From positions 1 to 6,509 of the forward strand of contig JAIRXI010000122.1 in the NCBI GenBank assembly GCA_031268395.1: 6,509 nt of DNA, read 5' to 3'. The stretch is from Tannerella sp. (GTDB lineage Bacteria > Bacteroidota > Bacteroidia > Bacteroidales > Tannerellaceae). Position numbers and translations under genes: made by a program. This document shows, piece by piece, positions 1-5,980 of the stretch; the stretch's first letter is position 1, and the number at the start of each line of letters is the position of its first letter. Under the pieces are notes generated by a model, which worked only from the letters and a program-made list of their open reading frames with translations, did not search any database and was not told where the DNA came from.

Positions 1-5
1 TGGTA

Positions 6-13
6 CAAATGTA
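6..13 (-). promoter_or_regulatory. Possible leftward -7 promoter element
   Basis: On the minus strand these bases read TACATTTG, a full match to the Bacteroidetes -7 consensus TAnnTTTG. No TTTG-like -33 element is seen at the usual distance, and any gene it would serve lies outside the window. An eight-base degenerate match is weak evidence by itself. Confidence 0.15.
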
Positions 14-26
14 GCACTTTTTCAGC

Positions 27-52
27 TTGCGTCACCCATTTCGGTGATGCAA
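27..52. repeat. Hairpin-forming inverted repeat
   Basis: Positions 27-36 (TTGCGTCACC) can pair with 43-52 (GGTGATGCAA) around a six-base loop, with a single G-T wobble (31/48). Neither side is followed by a T-run, so it is not a classical intrinsic terminator. It lies left of the transposase remnant and could be a leftover of the mobile element or an RNA structure belonging to a gene outside the window. Its function is unknown. Confidence 0.4.
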
Positions 53-96
53 AATTCATAAATATCAGAATAGCAGCTAATTGCGAAATTTGACTT

Positions 97-342
97 TTGG
101 AAGTGTCAAAGTCAGGAGACGGGCAGTTGGAGCGCAGGAACGAACGTATCCTTTATCTGGAACGTCAGCTGTTCGGTCGCCGTTCCGGGAAACGCCTTCC
201 CGACAACCTTCAGGGTCAACTGTCTCTGTTCGATCCTATGCAGGGAAGCCCCTCTTTGCAAGAGGAGAAAGGCCTGTTATCTTCTTTGGCGGAAGAAATA
301 AGCCGTAAGGCAGAGCAACGCCGCGCAAATACAAGACGGCGG
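97..342 (+). pseudogene. IS66-family transposase (TnpC) N-terminal remnant
   Basis: Reading from about 97, the frame gives LERRNERILYLERQLFGRRS, then GKRLPDN and GQLSLFD. This is the pattern of the N-terminal helical region of IS66 TnpC proteins (family form: LERQLFGRRSEK...GQLSLFD). A Glu- and Lys-rich stretch follows (about residues 55-75 of the frame). The zinc-finger segment, the DDE catalytic domain and the accessory genes tnpA/tnpB are all missing, so this is about 82 codons of a protein that is normally around 500 residues. There is no ATG: the frame opens after a TGA at 91-93, with only a TTG at 97. The open frame continues to 537, but beyond about 342 it runs through the operon terminator and antisense to mmdB, so that part is chance. 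I infer a decayed insertion. The exact edges of homology cannot be set by eye, and no terminal inverted repeats were found. Confidence 0.75.
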
Positions 343-374
343 ATTTGGGATGCTTACTTTCATCCGCGTGAAAC

Positions 375-414
375 AAAAAAGAGGAAGATGTCCCTGGACA
401 CCACCCTCTTTTTT
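375..414 (-). terminator. Rho-independent terminator of the mmd operon (bidirectional form)
   Basis: AAAAAAGAGG at 375-384 pairs perfectly with CCTCTTTTTT at 405-414. A small inner stem (GTCC 390-393 with GGAC 396-399) sits in the loop. The stem carries a T-run on both strands, so it could stop transcription from either side. It lies 32 nt past the mmdB stop codon, as expected for the end of the five-gene minus-strand operon. Confidence 0.8.
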
Positions 415-446
415 CCGCAAGCGGAATGCGGTTTGATGCTCTCCGC

Positions 447-1607
447 CTATCCCAAGAACCCCAGTAGAATACCGGCGGCAACAGCCGAACCGATGACACC
501 GGCCACATTCGGCCCCATAGCGTGCATCAGCAGGTAGTTGGTCGAGTCGTATTCCACGCCCACAATTTGTGAGATGCGTGCCGAATCCGGTACGGCTGAT
601 ACACCTGCATTTCCAATGAGGGGATTGATTTTGTTGCCTTCCCGCAGGAACAAGTTGAAGAACTTCACGAACAGGACGCCGGCACATGTGGCTATTACAA
701 ACGACAGCGCTCCGAGGCCGAAGATCATGAGTGAATTGACGGTTATGAACTGGGTAGCCTGTGTAGAGGCGCCCACGGTGATGCCCAGCAGGATGGTGAT
801 GGTGTCGATCAGCGGGCCGCGGGCGGTTTCGGCCAGGCGACGCGTCACGCCGCTTTCCTTAATCAGGTTGCCGAAGAACAGCATCCCCAGCAGCGGCAGT
901 CCCGACGGTACCAGGAAGCAGGTCAGCAGCAGTCCGACAATGGGGAAGACGATCTTCTCGGTCGACGAAACGACGCGGGGTGACTTCATCCTGATCAGCC
1001 GCTCCTTATGGGTTGTCAGCAGCCGCATGAAGGGTGGCTGGATGATGGGTACCAGCGCCATGTAGGAATAGGCCGACACGGCGATCGCTCCCATCAGGTT
1101 CGGAGCCAGTTTGGAGGAGAGGAAGATGGCCGTCGGGCCGTCGGCGCCGCCAATGATGCCGATGGCGGCGGCCTGATCCGGTTCGAAGCCCATCTGCAGG
1201 GCAATGATGTAAGCACCGAAAATGCCAAACTGCGCCGCGGCGCCGATAAGCATCAGTTTCGGGTTGGAGATGAGCGCCGAGAAGTCGGTCATGGCGCCGA
1301 TGCCCAGGAAGATGAGCGGCGGATACCAGCCCGAGGTGACGCCCTGGTACAGGATGTTGAATACGGATCCTTCTTCGTAGATACCCAGTTGCAGTCCGGC
1401 GTCCTTGAAGGGGATATTGCCTATCAGGATGCCGAAGCCGATGGGCACGAGCAGCATCGGTTCAAATTCGTATTTGATGGCCATGAAGATGAAGAGCACT
1501 CCGACGAAGATCATCACGAAATGCCCGACCGTAGCGTTGTAGAATCCCGTGTAGGTGAGGAACAGCTGGAGGTTCTCGGCGAGAAACGATAAAAAACTCT
1601 CTTGCAT
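447..1607 (-). CDS. mmdB: Na+-translocating methylmalonyl-CoA decarboxylase, beta subunit (OadB/MmdB family)
   Basis: This integral membrane subunit decarboxylates carboxybiotin and couples that to Na+ export across the cytoplasmic membrane. The 386 residues fit the family length. Family signatures are GAMTDF (104-109), AAAQFGIFGA (123-132), IGGADGPTAIF (152-162), AYSYMALVPIIQPP (179-192) and NPLIGNAGVSAVP (328-340). From published work on Klebsiella OadB, Asp203, Asn373 and Ser382 take part in Na+ and proton handling. By motif alignment they correspond to D156, N328 and S337, all present, with the family's small residue G332 between the last two. Many hydrophobic segments run through the chain, the last ending at the C-terminus. 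The ATG at 1605-1607 lies 12 nt after the mmdC stop, and no clear Shine-Dalgarno is visible. It is the last gene of the operon, before the terminator at 375-414. The subunit alone does not separate oxaloacetate, glutaconyl-CoA and methylmalonyl-CoA enzymes; the mce neighbour favours methylmalonyl-CoA. Confidence 0.95.
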   Translation of the reverse strand: MQESFLSFLAENLQLFLTYTGFYNATVGHFVMIFVGVLFIFMAIKYEFEPMLLVPIGFGILIGNIPFKDAGLQLGIYEEGSVFNILYQGVTSGWYPPLIFLGIGAMTDFSALISNPKLMLIGAAAQFGIFGAYIIALQMGFEPDQAAAIGIIGGADGPTAIFLSSKLAPNLMGAIAVSAYSYMALVPIIQPPFMRLLTTHKERLIRMKSPRVVSSTEKIVFPIVGLLLTCFLVPSGLPLLGMLFFGNLIKESGVTRRLAETARGPLIDTITILLGITVGASTQATQFITVNSLMIFGLGALSFVIATCAGVLFVKFFNLFLREGNKINPLIGNAGVSAVPDSARISQIVGVEYDSTNYLLMHAMGPNVAGVIGSAVAAGILLGFLG

Positions 1608-1619
1608 GATTTCGTCGCG

Positions 1620-2051
1620 TTAATTGATGACTACCAGTACGGCTCCTTCGAGGATGGACTCGCCCTTTTCGACCTTGATTTCCGTGACTTTTCCCGCAAA
1701 TTCGGAGGCGATGGTATTTTCCATCTTCATGGCCTCGAGGACGAGCAGTTTCTGTCCCTTCTTCACTTCGTCCCCGACCTTGCAGTCAATGCTCAGGATA
1801 ATGCCGGGCAGGGGCGACTTGACCACGCCTTTTCCTCCGCCGCCGGCCGGACGCAATACGACCGGCGCGCCGGCCGACGTGGTTGGCGCCTGCGCCGGGC
1901 GTTTGATGGTGACCACGTGTTTCTTGGCCGGCCTGTCCATCAGCACCCTGTACGGTGTGCCGTTGACTTCCACTTCGGCAACGGTATCTTCTATCTTGTG
2001 TACCGTAACGCTGTATATACTTCCGTTGATTGTATATTTGAATTGTTTCAT
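1620..2051 (-). CDS. mmdC: Biotin carboxyl carrier subunit (gamma) of the decarboxylase
   Basis: The protein carries biotin and shuttles the carboxyl group from the MmdA active site to MmdB in the membrane. The 143 residues fall into three parts. Residues 1-45 are a small beta-rich N-terminal segment (starting MKQFKYTING). Residues 50-76 are a Pro/Ala/Gly-rich flexible linker ending in GGGGKG. Residues 77-143 are a biotinyl/lipoyl domain. The biotinylation motif EAMKM is at 106-110, with K109 the acceptor, followed by the usual ENTI and a Gly 35 residues before the end of the fold. SPLPG (79-83) is the standard start of the domain. The ATG is at 2049-2051, 24 nt after the mmdD stop, and 12 nt separate its stop from mmdB. 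A biotin-protein ligase encoded elsewhere must attach the cofactor. The window holds no biotin carboxylase, which fits a decarboxylase rather than an ATP-dependent carboxylase. Confidence 0.95.
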   Translation of the reverse strand: MKQFKYTINGSIYSVTVHKIEDTVAEVEVNGTPYRVLMDRPAKKHVVTIKRPAQAPTTSAGAPVVLRPAGGGGKGVVKSPLPGIILSIDCKVGDEVKKGQKLLVLEAMKMENTIASEFAGKVTEIKVEKGESILEGAVLVVIN

Positions 2052-2075
2052 CTGATGATTTATTATAATAAAGGA

Positions 2076-2975
2076 TTATTTTCTGACAGGTTCTCTCAGA
2101 CCGTAGATTTTCGAACTCCACGGCGAGTAGTGGCGCGCCACCTTGCGGATGGTAAGTACCGTATTTTCCAGATCGTGGACGTCTTCCTCCGTTGTTTCGT
2201 AGAGCGCCGCGGCAATGGCGGCAAGCACTTCGCCCGCTTCCGGTTCGCCGTGTTTCGCTTCGCCGTCCTCGCTCGCCTTCATCGAACGGCGCCGACTGGC
2301 CTTGATCGCCGTCTGCCCGATGTACTTGAAGGAGAGGTAGAGAAGGATTAGCCCGATGAAGACGACGGCCATGGCCGTGACGGTCATGCCTACGCCCCAG
2401 GAGTCGTTCTTCTGGAAACTTTCGATTTTCTCGTTCGAGTCAAGGATTTTGTTGTTGCTGCTCGGCGTCACCATCGCGAGGCTTTCCCACTGACCGGTGG
2501 CGTCGACTGTCAGTCCATAGCTGATGTCCGCACGCTGTCCGGCGGGGACAACGATTTCGTCAATCAGCGTCCTGCCGTCGGTATCGTAGAACGCCAGGTA
2601 GTTTTCTCCGGCGGGATTCAACTTAAAGTTTACGTGAAACGTGCCTCGCGTGGCTTTGTCGTCGGCCCAGAAGAGCACATGCTGGCGCGGCGGAATCTTG
2701 GTCTGCACGTCGCCTTTGGGGATCATGTACTTGCGCGGGTTGTTCCGGTCGTCTGTCAGGAAGCAGCCGCCGATATTGACCGTGCCCCATGACATGTTGA
2801 ACAGTTCGACCCATCCGTTGTGCACGCCGTAGTCGTCCACAAAATTACTCTCGTTGACGACCAGCACTTCGTTGAAACGCATGTTGGCCGTTCGCTGTCC
2901 CTGCGCCGCAAAGGCGCAGGCAAATACCAGCAACAGGACGATTCCTGCTCCTGTTCCTTTTCTGTTTCCGTTCAT
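2076..2975 (-). CDS. mmdD: OadG-type small membrane subunit with N-terminal lamin-tail domain
   Basis: This is the position and C-terminal architecture of the OadG/MmdD subunit, which helps assemble the decarboxylase at the membrane, but at 299 residues it is about three times the usual 80-120. Order of parts: signal peptide (basic 1-7, hydrophobic 11-24); a lamin-tail-like beta domain at about 30-150, with FNEVLVVNESN (34-44), the core GWVELFNMS (54-62) and LTDDRNNPRKYMIP (73-86); a linker; one membrane helix at about 197-218; a charged linker (227-247); then the OadG-like tail, with EVLAAIAAALY (249-259) and an ending SPWSSKIYGL (284-293). Predicted topology puts the lamin-tail domain in the periplasm and the tail in the cytoplasm, as for normal OadG. 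A Cys at 20 (VFAC) is a poor lipobox, so lipidation is doubtful. The ATG at 2973-2975 is 12 nt past mmdA. The function of the extra domain is unknown. Members of this family in Bacteroidetes are often labelled simply OadG family or lamin-tail protein. Confidence 0.85.
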   Translation of the reverse strand: MNGNRKGTGAGIVLLLVFACAFAAQGQRTANMRFNEVLVVNESNFVDDYGVHNGWVELFNMSWGTVNIGGCFLTDDRNNPRKYMIPKGDVQTKIPPRQHVLFWADDKATRGTFHVNFKLNPAGENYLAFYDTDGRTLIDEIVVPAGQRADISYGLTVDATGQWESLAMVTPSSNNKILDSNEKIESFQKNDSWGVGMTVTAMAVVFIGLILLYLSFKYIGQTAIKASRRRSMKASEDGEAKHGEPEAGEVLAAIAAALYETTEEDVHDLENTVLTIRKVARHYSPWSSKIYGLREPVRK

Positions 2976-2987
2976 AGTGCAGTCCGG

Positions 2988-4541
2988 TTAGAGTGGAATA
3001 TTGCCGTGCTTTTTCGCCGGGTTCGTCAGTTTCTTTGTCTGCAGCTGCTGCAGGGCGCGGGTAACGCGGAAACGCGTATTGCGCGGTTCGATCACATCAT
3101 CAATATAGCCGTATCTGGCCGCATTATAGGGATTGGCAAACAGCTTGTCGTATTCGCTTACTTTCTCGGCCATCAACGCCGTCGGGTTGGCTGAATCCTT
3201 GAGTTCCCTGGCATACAGCACTTCGGCTGCGCCCGCACCGCCCATGACAGCGATTTCGGCCGTCGGCCAGGCGTAGTTCAGATCGCCGCGCAGTTGCTTG
3301 CAGCTCATCACGATGTGCGAACCGCCGTAGGACTTGCGCAGCGTTACGGTCACTTTCGGCACCGTCGCTTCGCCGTAAGCATAGAGCAGTTTTGCGCCGT
3401 GCAGGATGACGCCGTTGTATTCCTGCCCTGTTCCGGGAAGGAAACCCGGTACGTCGACCAGCGTCACCAGCGGGATGTTGAATGCGTCGCAGAAGCGTAC
3501 GAACCGTGCACCTTTGCGTGATGCGTTGCAGTCCAGCACGCCGGCCAGGTATTTCGGCTGGTTGGCGACAATGCCCACAGACTGCCCGTTGAAACGGGCA
3601 AAGCCGATGATGATGTTCTTGGCATAGTCCTGCTGGACTTCAAAAAATTCGTTGTTGTCGACGATCGTGCCGATCACTTCGTACATGTCGTAGGCCTGGG
3701 TGGCGCTGTCGGGAATGATTTCGTTCAGGACGTCGTCCAGCCGGTCGATCGGGTCGGTACATTCCACAAAAGGCGCTTCCTCGAGGTTGTTTTGCGGGAT
3801 GTAACTGAGCAGCTTGCGAATCATGGCCAGCCCTTCTTCCTCTGTTTTGGAGGTGAAGTGGGTGACGCCCGACTTGGTCGAGTGTATGCTTGCTCCGCCC
3901 AGGTTTTCCTGGTCGACGTCTTCGCCGGTCACGGACTTGACGACTTTCGGGCCTGTCAGAAACATGTAGGATGTCCCTTCCGTCATCAGCGTAAAGTCGG
4001 TCAGCGCCGGGGAATACACGGCGCCGCCGGCACACGGGCCGAAGATGCCTGAGATTTGCGGAATCACGCCGGAGGCCAGGATATTGCGCTGGAAAATCTC
4101 CGAATAGCCGGCCAGGGCATTGATGCCTTCTTGAATGCGTGCACCGCCCGAATCGTTGATGCCGATACAGGGGGCACCCATCTTCATGGCCATGTCCATC
4201 ACCTTGCAGATTTTCTGTGCCATGGTTTCCGACAGCGATCCGCCGAATACGGTGAAATCCTGTGCGAAGATATAGACCAGCCGTCCGTCGATCGTGCCGC
4301 TGCCGGTCACCACGCCGTCACCCAGAAAGATTTTCTTATCCTGTCCGAAATTCGTGCAGCGGTGTTTCACGAACATGTCCATTTCCTCGAAACTGCCTTC
4401 GTCCAGCAGCATGGAAATACGTTCGCGTGCGGTATATTTGCCGCGTTCGTGCTGTTTGTCGATGGCTTTTTCGCCGCCACCCAGCCGCGCCTGATCGCGC
4501 AAGGCAATCAGTTCCCTTACTTTTTCAAGTTGATTACTCAT
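2988..4541 (-). CDS. mmdA: Methylmalonyl-CoA decarboxylase alpha subunit (carboxyltransferase)
   Basis: The cytoplasmic enzyme transfers the carboxyl group of (S)-methylmalonyl-CoA to biotin on MmdC, releasing propionyl-CoA. Its 517 residues match the usual 510-525 of the acyl-CoA carboxyltransferase family, with two crotonase-like halves (about 25-280 and 290-505). Visible motifs are ARERI (38-42), the [10 protein letters not shown] region (130-139), [14 protein letters not shown] (167-180) with the first oxyanion-hole glycines G172-G173, [13 protein letters not shown] (362-374), [10 protein letters not shown] (403-412) holding the second oxyanion hole, and [16 protein letters not shown] (423-438). 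The same family includes propionyl-CoA carboxylase beta chains and the 12S transcarboxylase subunit. The assignment as decarboxylase comes from co-transcription with a biotin carrier, OadG- and OadB-type subunits and mce. The ATG is at 4539-4541 and the gap to mce is 27 nt. In the second oxyanion motif Ser (408) replaces the more common Ala. The reverse direction, as part of a carboxylase, would need a biotin carboxylase from elsewhere. Confidence 0.95.
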   Translation of the reverse strand: MSNQLEKVRELIALRDQARLGGGEKAIDKQHERGKYTARERISMLLDEGSFEEMDMFVKHRCTNFGQDKKIFLGDGVVTGSGTIDGRLVYIFAQDFTVFGGSLSETMAQKICKVMDMAMKMGAPCIGINDSGGARIQEGINALAGYSEIFQRNILASGVIPQISGIFGPCAGGAVYSPALTDFTLMTEGTSYMFLTGPKVVKSVTGEDVDQENLGGASIHSTKSGVTHFTSKTEEEGLAMIRKLLSYIPQNNLEEAPFVECTDPIDRLDDVLNEIIPDSATQAYDMYEVIGTIVDNNEFFEVQQDYAKNIIIGFARFNGQSVGIVANQPKYLAGVLDCNASRKGARFVRFCDAFNIPLVTLVDVPGFLPGTGQEYNGVILHGAKLLYAYGEATVPKVTVTLRKSYGGSHIVMSCKQLRGDLNYAWPTAEIAVMGGAGAAEVLYARELKDSANPTALMAEKVSEYDKLFANPYNAARYGYIDDVIEPRNTRFRVTRALQQLQTKKLTNPAKKHGNIPL

Positions 4542-4568
4542 TATATGTAATTTAATATGGGTCTTTGA

Positions 4569-4979
4569 TTATTTCTCTCCCGACATGCAGAGTTCCGTCA
4601 ATACGCTGCCCGTCGATTTCGGATGTAAAAATGCTATGCTCAGGCCTTCCGCTCCGCCGCGGGGCGCCTTGTCTATCAATTGCACGCCTTTCGATGAGGC
4701 TTCGTCCAATGCGGATCGTACGGAAGGAACGGCAAATGCAATGTGGTGGATGCCTTCGCCTCTCTTCTCGATAAACTTCGCAATCGTGCTCTCTTCGCTT
4801 GTCGGCTCCAACAGCTCGAGCTTGGTCTGTCCTATCTTAAAAAAGGCTGTTTTCACATGCTGGTCGGCTACTACTTCGATGCCGTAGCACTTCAAGCCCA
4901 ACACGTTTTCATAATAAGGCAAATGAGCATCAATGCTTTTTACGGCAATGCCCAAATGCTCGATGTGAGATATCTCCAT
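4569..4979 (-). CDS. mce: Methylmalonyl-CoA epimerase
   Basis: The enzyme interconverts (R)- and (S)-methylmalonyl-CoA, linking the B12-dependent mutase product to the decarboxylase encoded downstream. The 136 residues form a vicinal-oxygen-chelate fold: IEHLGIAV (6-13), YYENVLGL (22-29), ELLEPTSEEST (55-65), GIHHIAFAV (76-84), FLHPKSTGSVLTEL (117-130). By alignment with the Propionibacterium enzyme the metal ligands are H8, E55 (Gln there), H79 and E129. The frame stays open upstream to 5090, but the ATG at 4977-4979 is chosen because homology begins at MEISHIEHLG. The upstream extension has no family similarity and would cross the -7 promoter element at 5017-5024. It is the first gene of the operon. 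The ending (LTELCMSGEK) is normal. Confidence 0.95.
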   Translation of the reverse strand: MEISHIEHLGIAVKSIDAHLPYYENVLGLKCYGIEVVADQHVKTAFFKIGQTKLELLEPTSEESTIAKFIEKRGEGIHHIAFAVPSVRSALDEASSKGVQLIDKAPRGGAEGLSIAFLHPKSTGSVLTELCMSGEK

Positions 4980-5016
4980 TATTTTTATCTTTAAAAATGT
5001 AACTGAATTTCGGCGG

Positions 5017-5024
5017 CAAAGGTA
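5017..5024 (-). promoter_or_regulatory. -7 promoter element of the mce-mmd operon
   Basis: The minus strand reads TACCTTTG followed by CCGCC, matching the Bacteroidetes -7 consensus TAnnTTTG. It lies 37 nt upstream of the mce ATG, giving a leader of about 30 nt. No good TTTG is found at the -33 distance, which is common for these promoters. It is the only such match between the divergent genes in this orientation. Confidence 0.6.
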
Positions 5025-5109
5025 GAGAAAATTATCATGTAACCGTCTTATCAGACAACAAATATGCCAGTTAATAATACATAACCCCATAAATTACCAT
5101 AAAATCGTT

Positions 5110-5129
5110 GTCCGGAAACCGATTCGGAC
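5110..5129. promoter_or_regulatory. Palindrome upstream of rplY, possible operator
   Basis: GTCCG (5110-5114) and CGGAC (5125-5129) form a perfect 5-bp inverted repeat with a 10-base spacer. It ends 13 bases before the rplY -7 element, so it covers the expected -33 region, where a bound protein would affect initiation. It is short enough to have arisen by chance. Confidence 0.25.
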
Positions 5130-5142
5130 TGCAATAAATTTG

Positions 5143-5150
5143 TATCTTTG
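5143..5150 (+). promoter_or_regulatory. -7 promoter element of rplY
   Basis: TATCTTTG followed by CG is a full match to TAnnTTTG and to the form most often seen in Bacteroidetes promoters. It lies 82 nt before the rplY ATG, which implies a leader of roughly 75 nt. The -33 region shows no clear TTTG (the nearest is GATTCG, too close). Confidence 0.65.
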
Positions 5151-5183
5151 CGCCGCTTTTAGAGACCTGTCGCTGTGTGATGG

Positions 5184-5209
5184 GAAATTAGGAAGCAAAA
5201 CTAATTTTG
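5184..5209 (+). promoter_or_regulatory. Hairpin in the rplY leader
   Basis: GAAATTAG (5184-5191) pairs with CTAATTTT (5201-5208) as seven Watson-Crick pairs plus a G-U, around a nine-base loop. A competing smaller hairpin uses CAAAA (5196-5200) and TTTTG (5205-5209), so the two cannot form together. The sequence AATTTTGA occurs at 5203-5210 and again at 5219-5226, just before the start codon. Together these suggest, but do not prove, a regulatory leader for this ribosomal protein gene. Confidence 0.35.
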
Positions 5210-5232
5210 AGTAACACGAATTTTGAAGAAAA

Positions 5233-5898
5233 ATGAATACGTTTCAATTGGAAGCAACACCGAGAGATGTTGCAGGTAAGAAGGCTACCAAAGCCGTTCG
5301 TAAAAACGGATTAATCCCGGCCATCCTGTATGGCCGGGCGCCGGTGGAACTGCCTTATACGGGCGAGTTGGGTTCCGGCGAAAAAATAGTGGGACTTGGC
5401 GACAACAAGGCCGTCGTTGTGACGGATCTTACGGTTACTAAGGAAAGTGTGCGCAATCTGATTTACACTCCGAACATTTATGTGATAGAGTTGACGGTCA
5501 GGGGAGGGCGGGCTGTGAAGGCCATTTTGAAAGATATTCAGTTTCACCCGGTCACCGATGCCGTTCTGCACATTGATTTCCTGGAGGTGTTTGAAGACAA
5601 ACCCATCGTAATGGAAGTGCCGGTTGCGCTGGAAGGTCATGCCGAGGGCGTCAAGGCCGGCGGCAAGTTGAACCTGGAATTACGTAAGTTGCGCGTCAAG
5701 GCGCTGTACGGCGGAATTCCGGAGAGACTGGTTATCAACGTCGACAAACTGGGATTGGGCAAGGCCGTTAAAGTGGGCGACTTGCAGTATGACAATCTGG
5801 AACTGGTCAATGCAAAGAATGCCGTAGTATGCGCCGTAAAACTGACGCGTGCCGCCCGCGGCATGGAAGCCGCTGCCTCGGCAACCCAGTCTTCATAG
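5233..5898 (+). CDS. rplY: 50S ribosomal protein L25 / general stress protein Ctc
   Basis: L25 binds 5S rRNA in the large ribosomal subunit. The 221 residues are the long two-domain (TL5/CTC) form: an N-terminal 5S rRNA-binding beta-barrel (about 1-112) and a C-terminal TL5-type domain (about 113-205), followed by an Ala/Ser-rich tail. Family signatures are GKKATKAVRKNGLIPAILYG (15-34), VRNLIYTP (73-80), LKDIQFHPVTD (99-109), LHIDFLEVFEDKP (112-124), VMEVPV (126-131), GVKAGGKL (139-146) and NAKNAVVCAV (193-202). Between ILYG and VTKESVRNLIYTP lies about 33 residues (35-67), longer than the short link I recall from Bacteroides-type L25 proteins; see the findings. The ATG at 5233 follows an A-rich stretch and no Shine-Dalgarno, which is normal in Bacteroidetes. 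It has its own promoter and terminator, and pth follows, as is common in the order. Confidence 0.95.
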   Translation: MNTFQLEATPRDVAGKKATKAVRKNGLIPAILYGRAPVELPYTGELGSGEKIVGLGDNKAVVVTDLTVTKESVRNLIYTPNIYVIELTVRGGRAVKAILKDIQFHPVTDAVLHIDFLEVFEDKPIVMEVPVALEGHAEGVKAGGKLNLELRKLRVKALYGGIPERLVINVDKLGLGKAVKVGDLQYDNLELVNAKNAVVCAVKLTRAARGMEAAASATQSS

Positions 5899-5936
5899 AA
5901 GAGAAGACGGCTGTTTCGGCGTAATTAATAAGCGTG

Positions 5937-5980
5937 AGATGGAGGACAAGCCTTTGGGCGGATCCTCCATCTTTATATTT
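5937..5980 (+). terminator. Rho-independent terminator after rplY
   Basis: AGATGGAGGA (5937-5946) pairs perfectly with TCCTCCATCT (5963-5972). The loop holds a small GCC/GGC inner stem (5950-5952 with 5957-5959). TTTATATTT follows directly at 5972-5980. It starts 39 nt after the rplY stop and separates rplY from pth. Confidence 0.85.

Noticed and set aside
186..202. CGGGAA/TTCCCG inverted repeat.
   Set aside because: It lies inside the transposase coding remnant and has no T-run; it is explained by codon sequence.
343..537. Continuation of the transposase remnant frame.
   Set aside because: The translation runs through the terminator and then antisense to the mmdB 3' end; it shows no IS66 features.
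1008..1592. Long plus-strand frame of 194 codons opposite mmdB.
   Set aside because: Its His/Asp/Glu/Arg-rich composition is that of a reverse-strand shadow of a membrane protein gene. mmdB has full family signatures.
1602..2351. Plus-strand frame of 249 codons opposite mmdC and mmdD.
   Set aside because: It is antisense to two clearly homologous genes and spans their gap; no domain is recognisable.
2910..2975. Lipoprotein signal in the OadG fusion protein (Cys20).
   Set aside because: VFAC has Phe at -2 and no good Leu at -3, and the hydrophobic stretch continues past the Cys to a plain AFAAQG cleavage region, so a normal signal peptide is more likely.
4056..4550. Plus-strand frame of 164 codons opposite mmdA.
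   Set aside because: It is a shadow of the conserved carboxyltransferase coding region, rich in His and Ala, with no recognisable family.
4980..5090. Upstream extension of the mce frame to an earlier ATG (37 extra residues).
   Set aside because: The extension is Cys/Arg-rich, unlike any epimerase N-terminus, and crosses the -7 promoter element at 5017-5024. The ATG at 4979 begins exactly where family homology begins.
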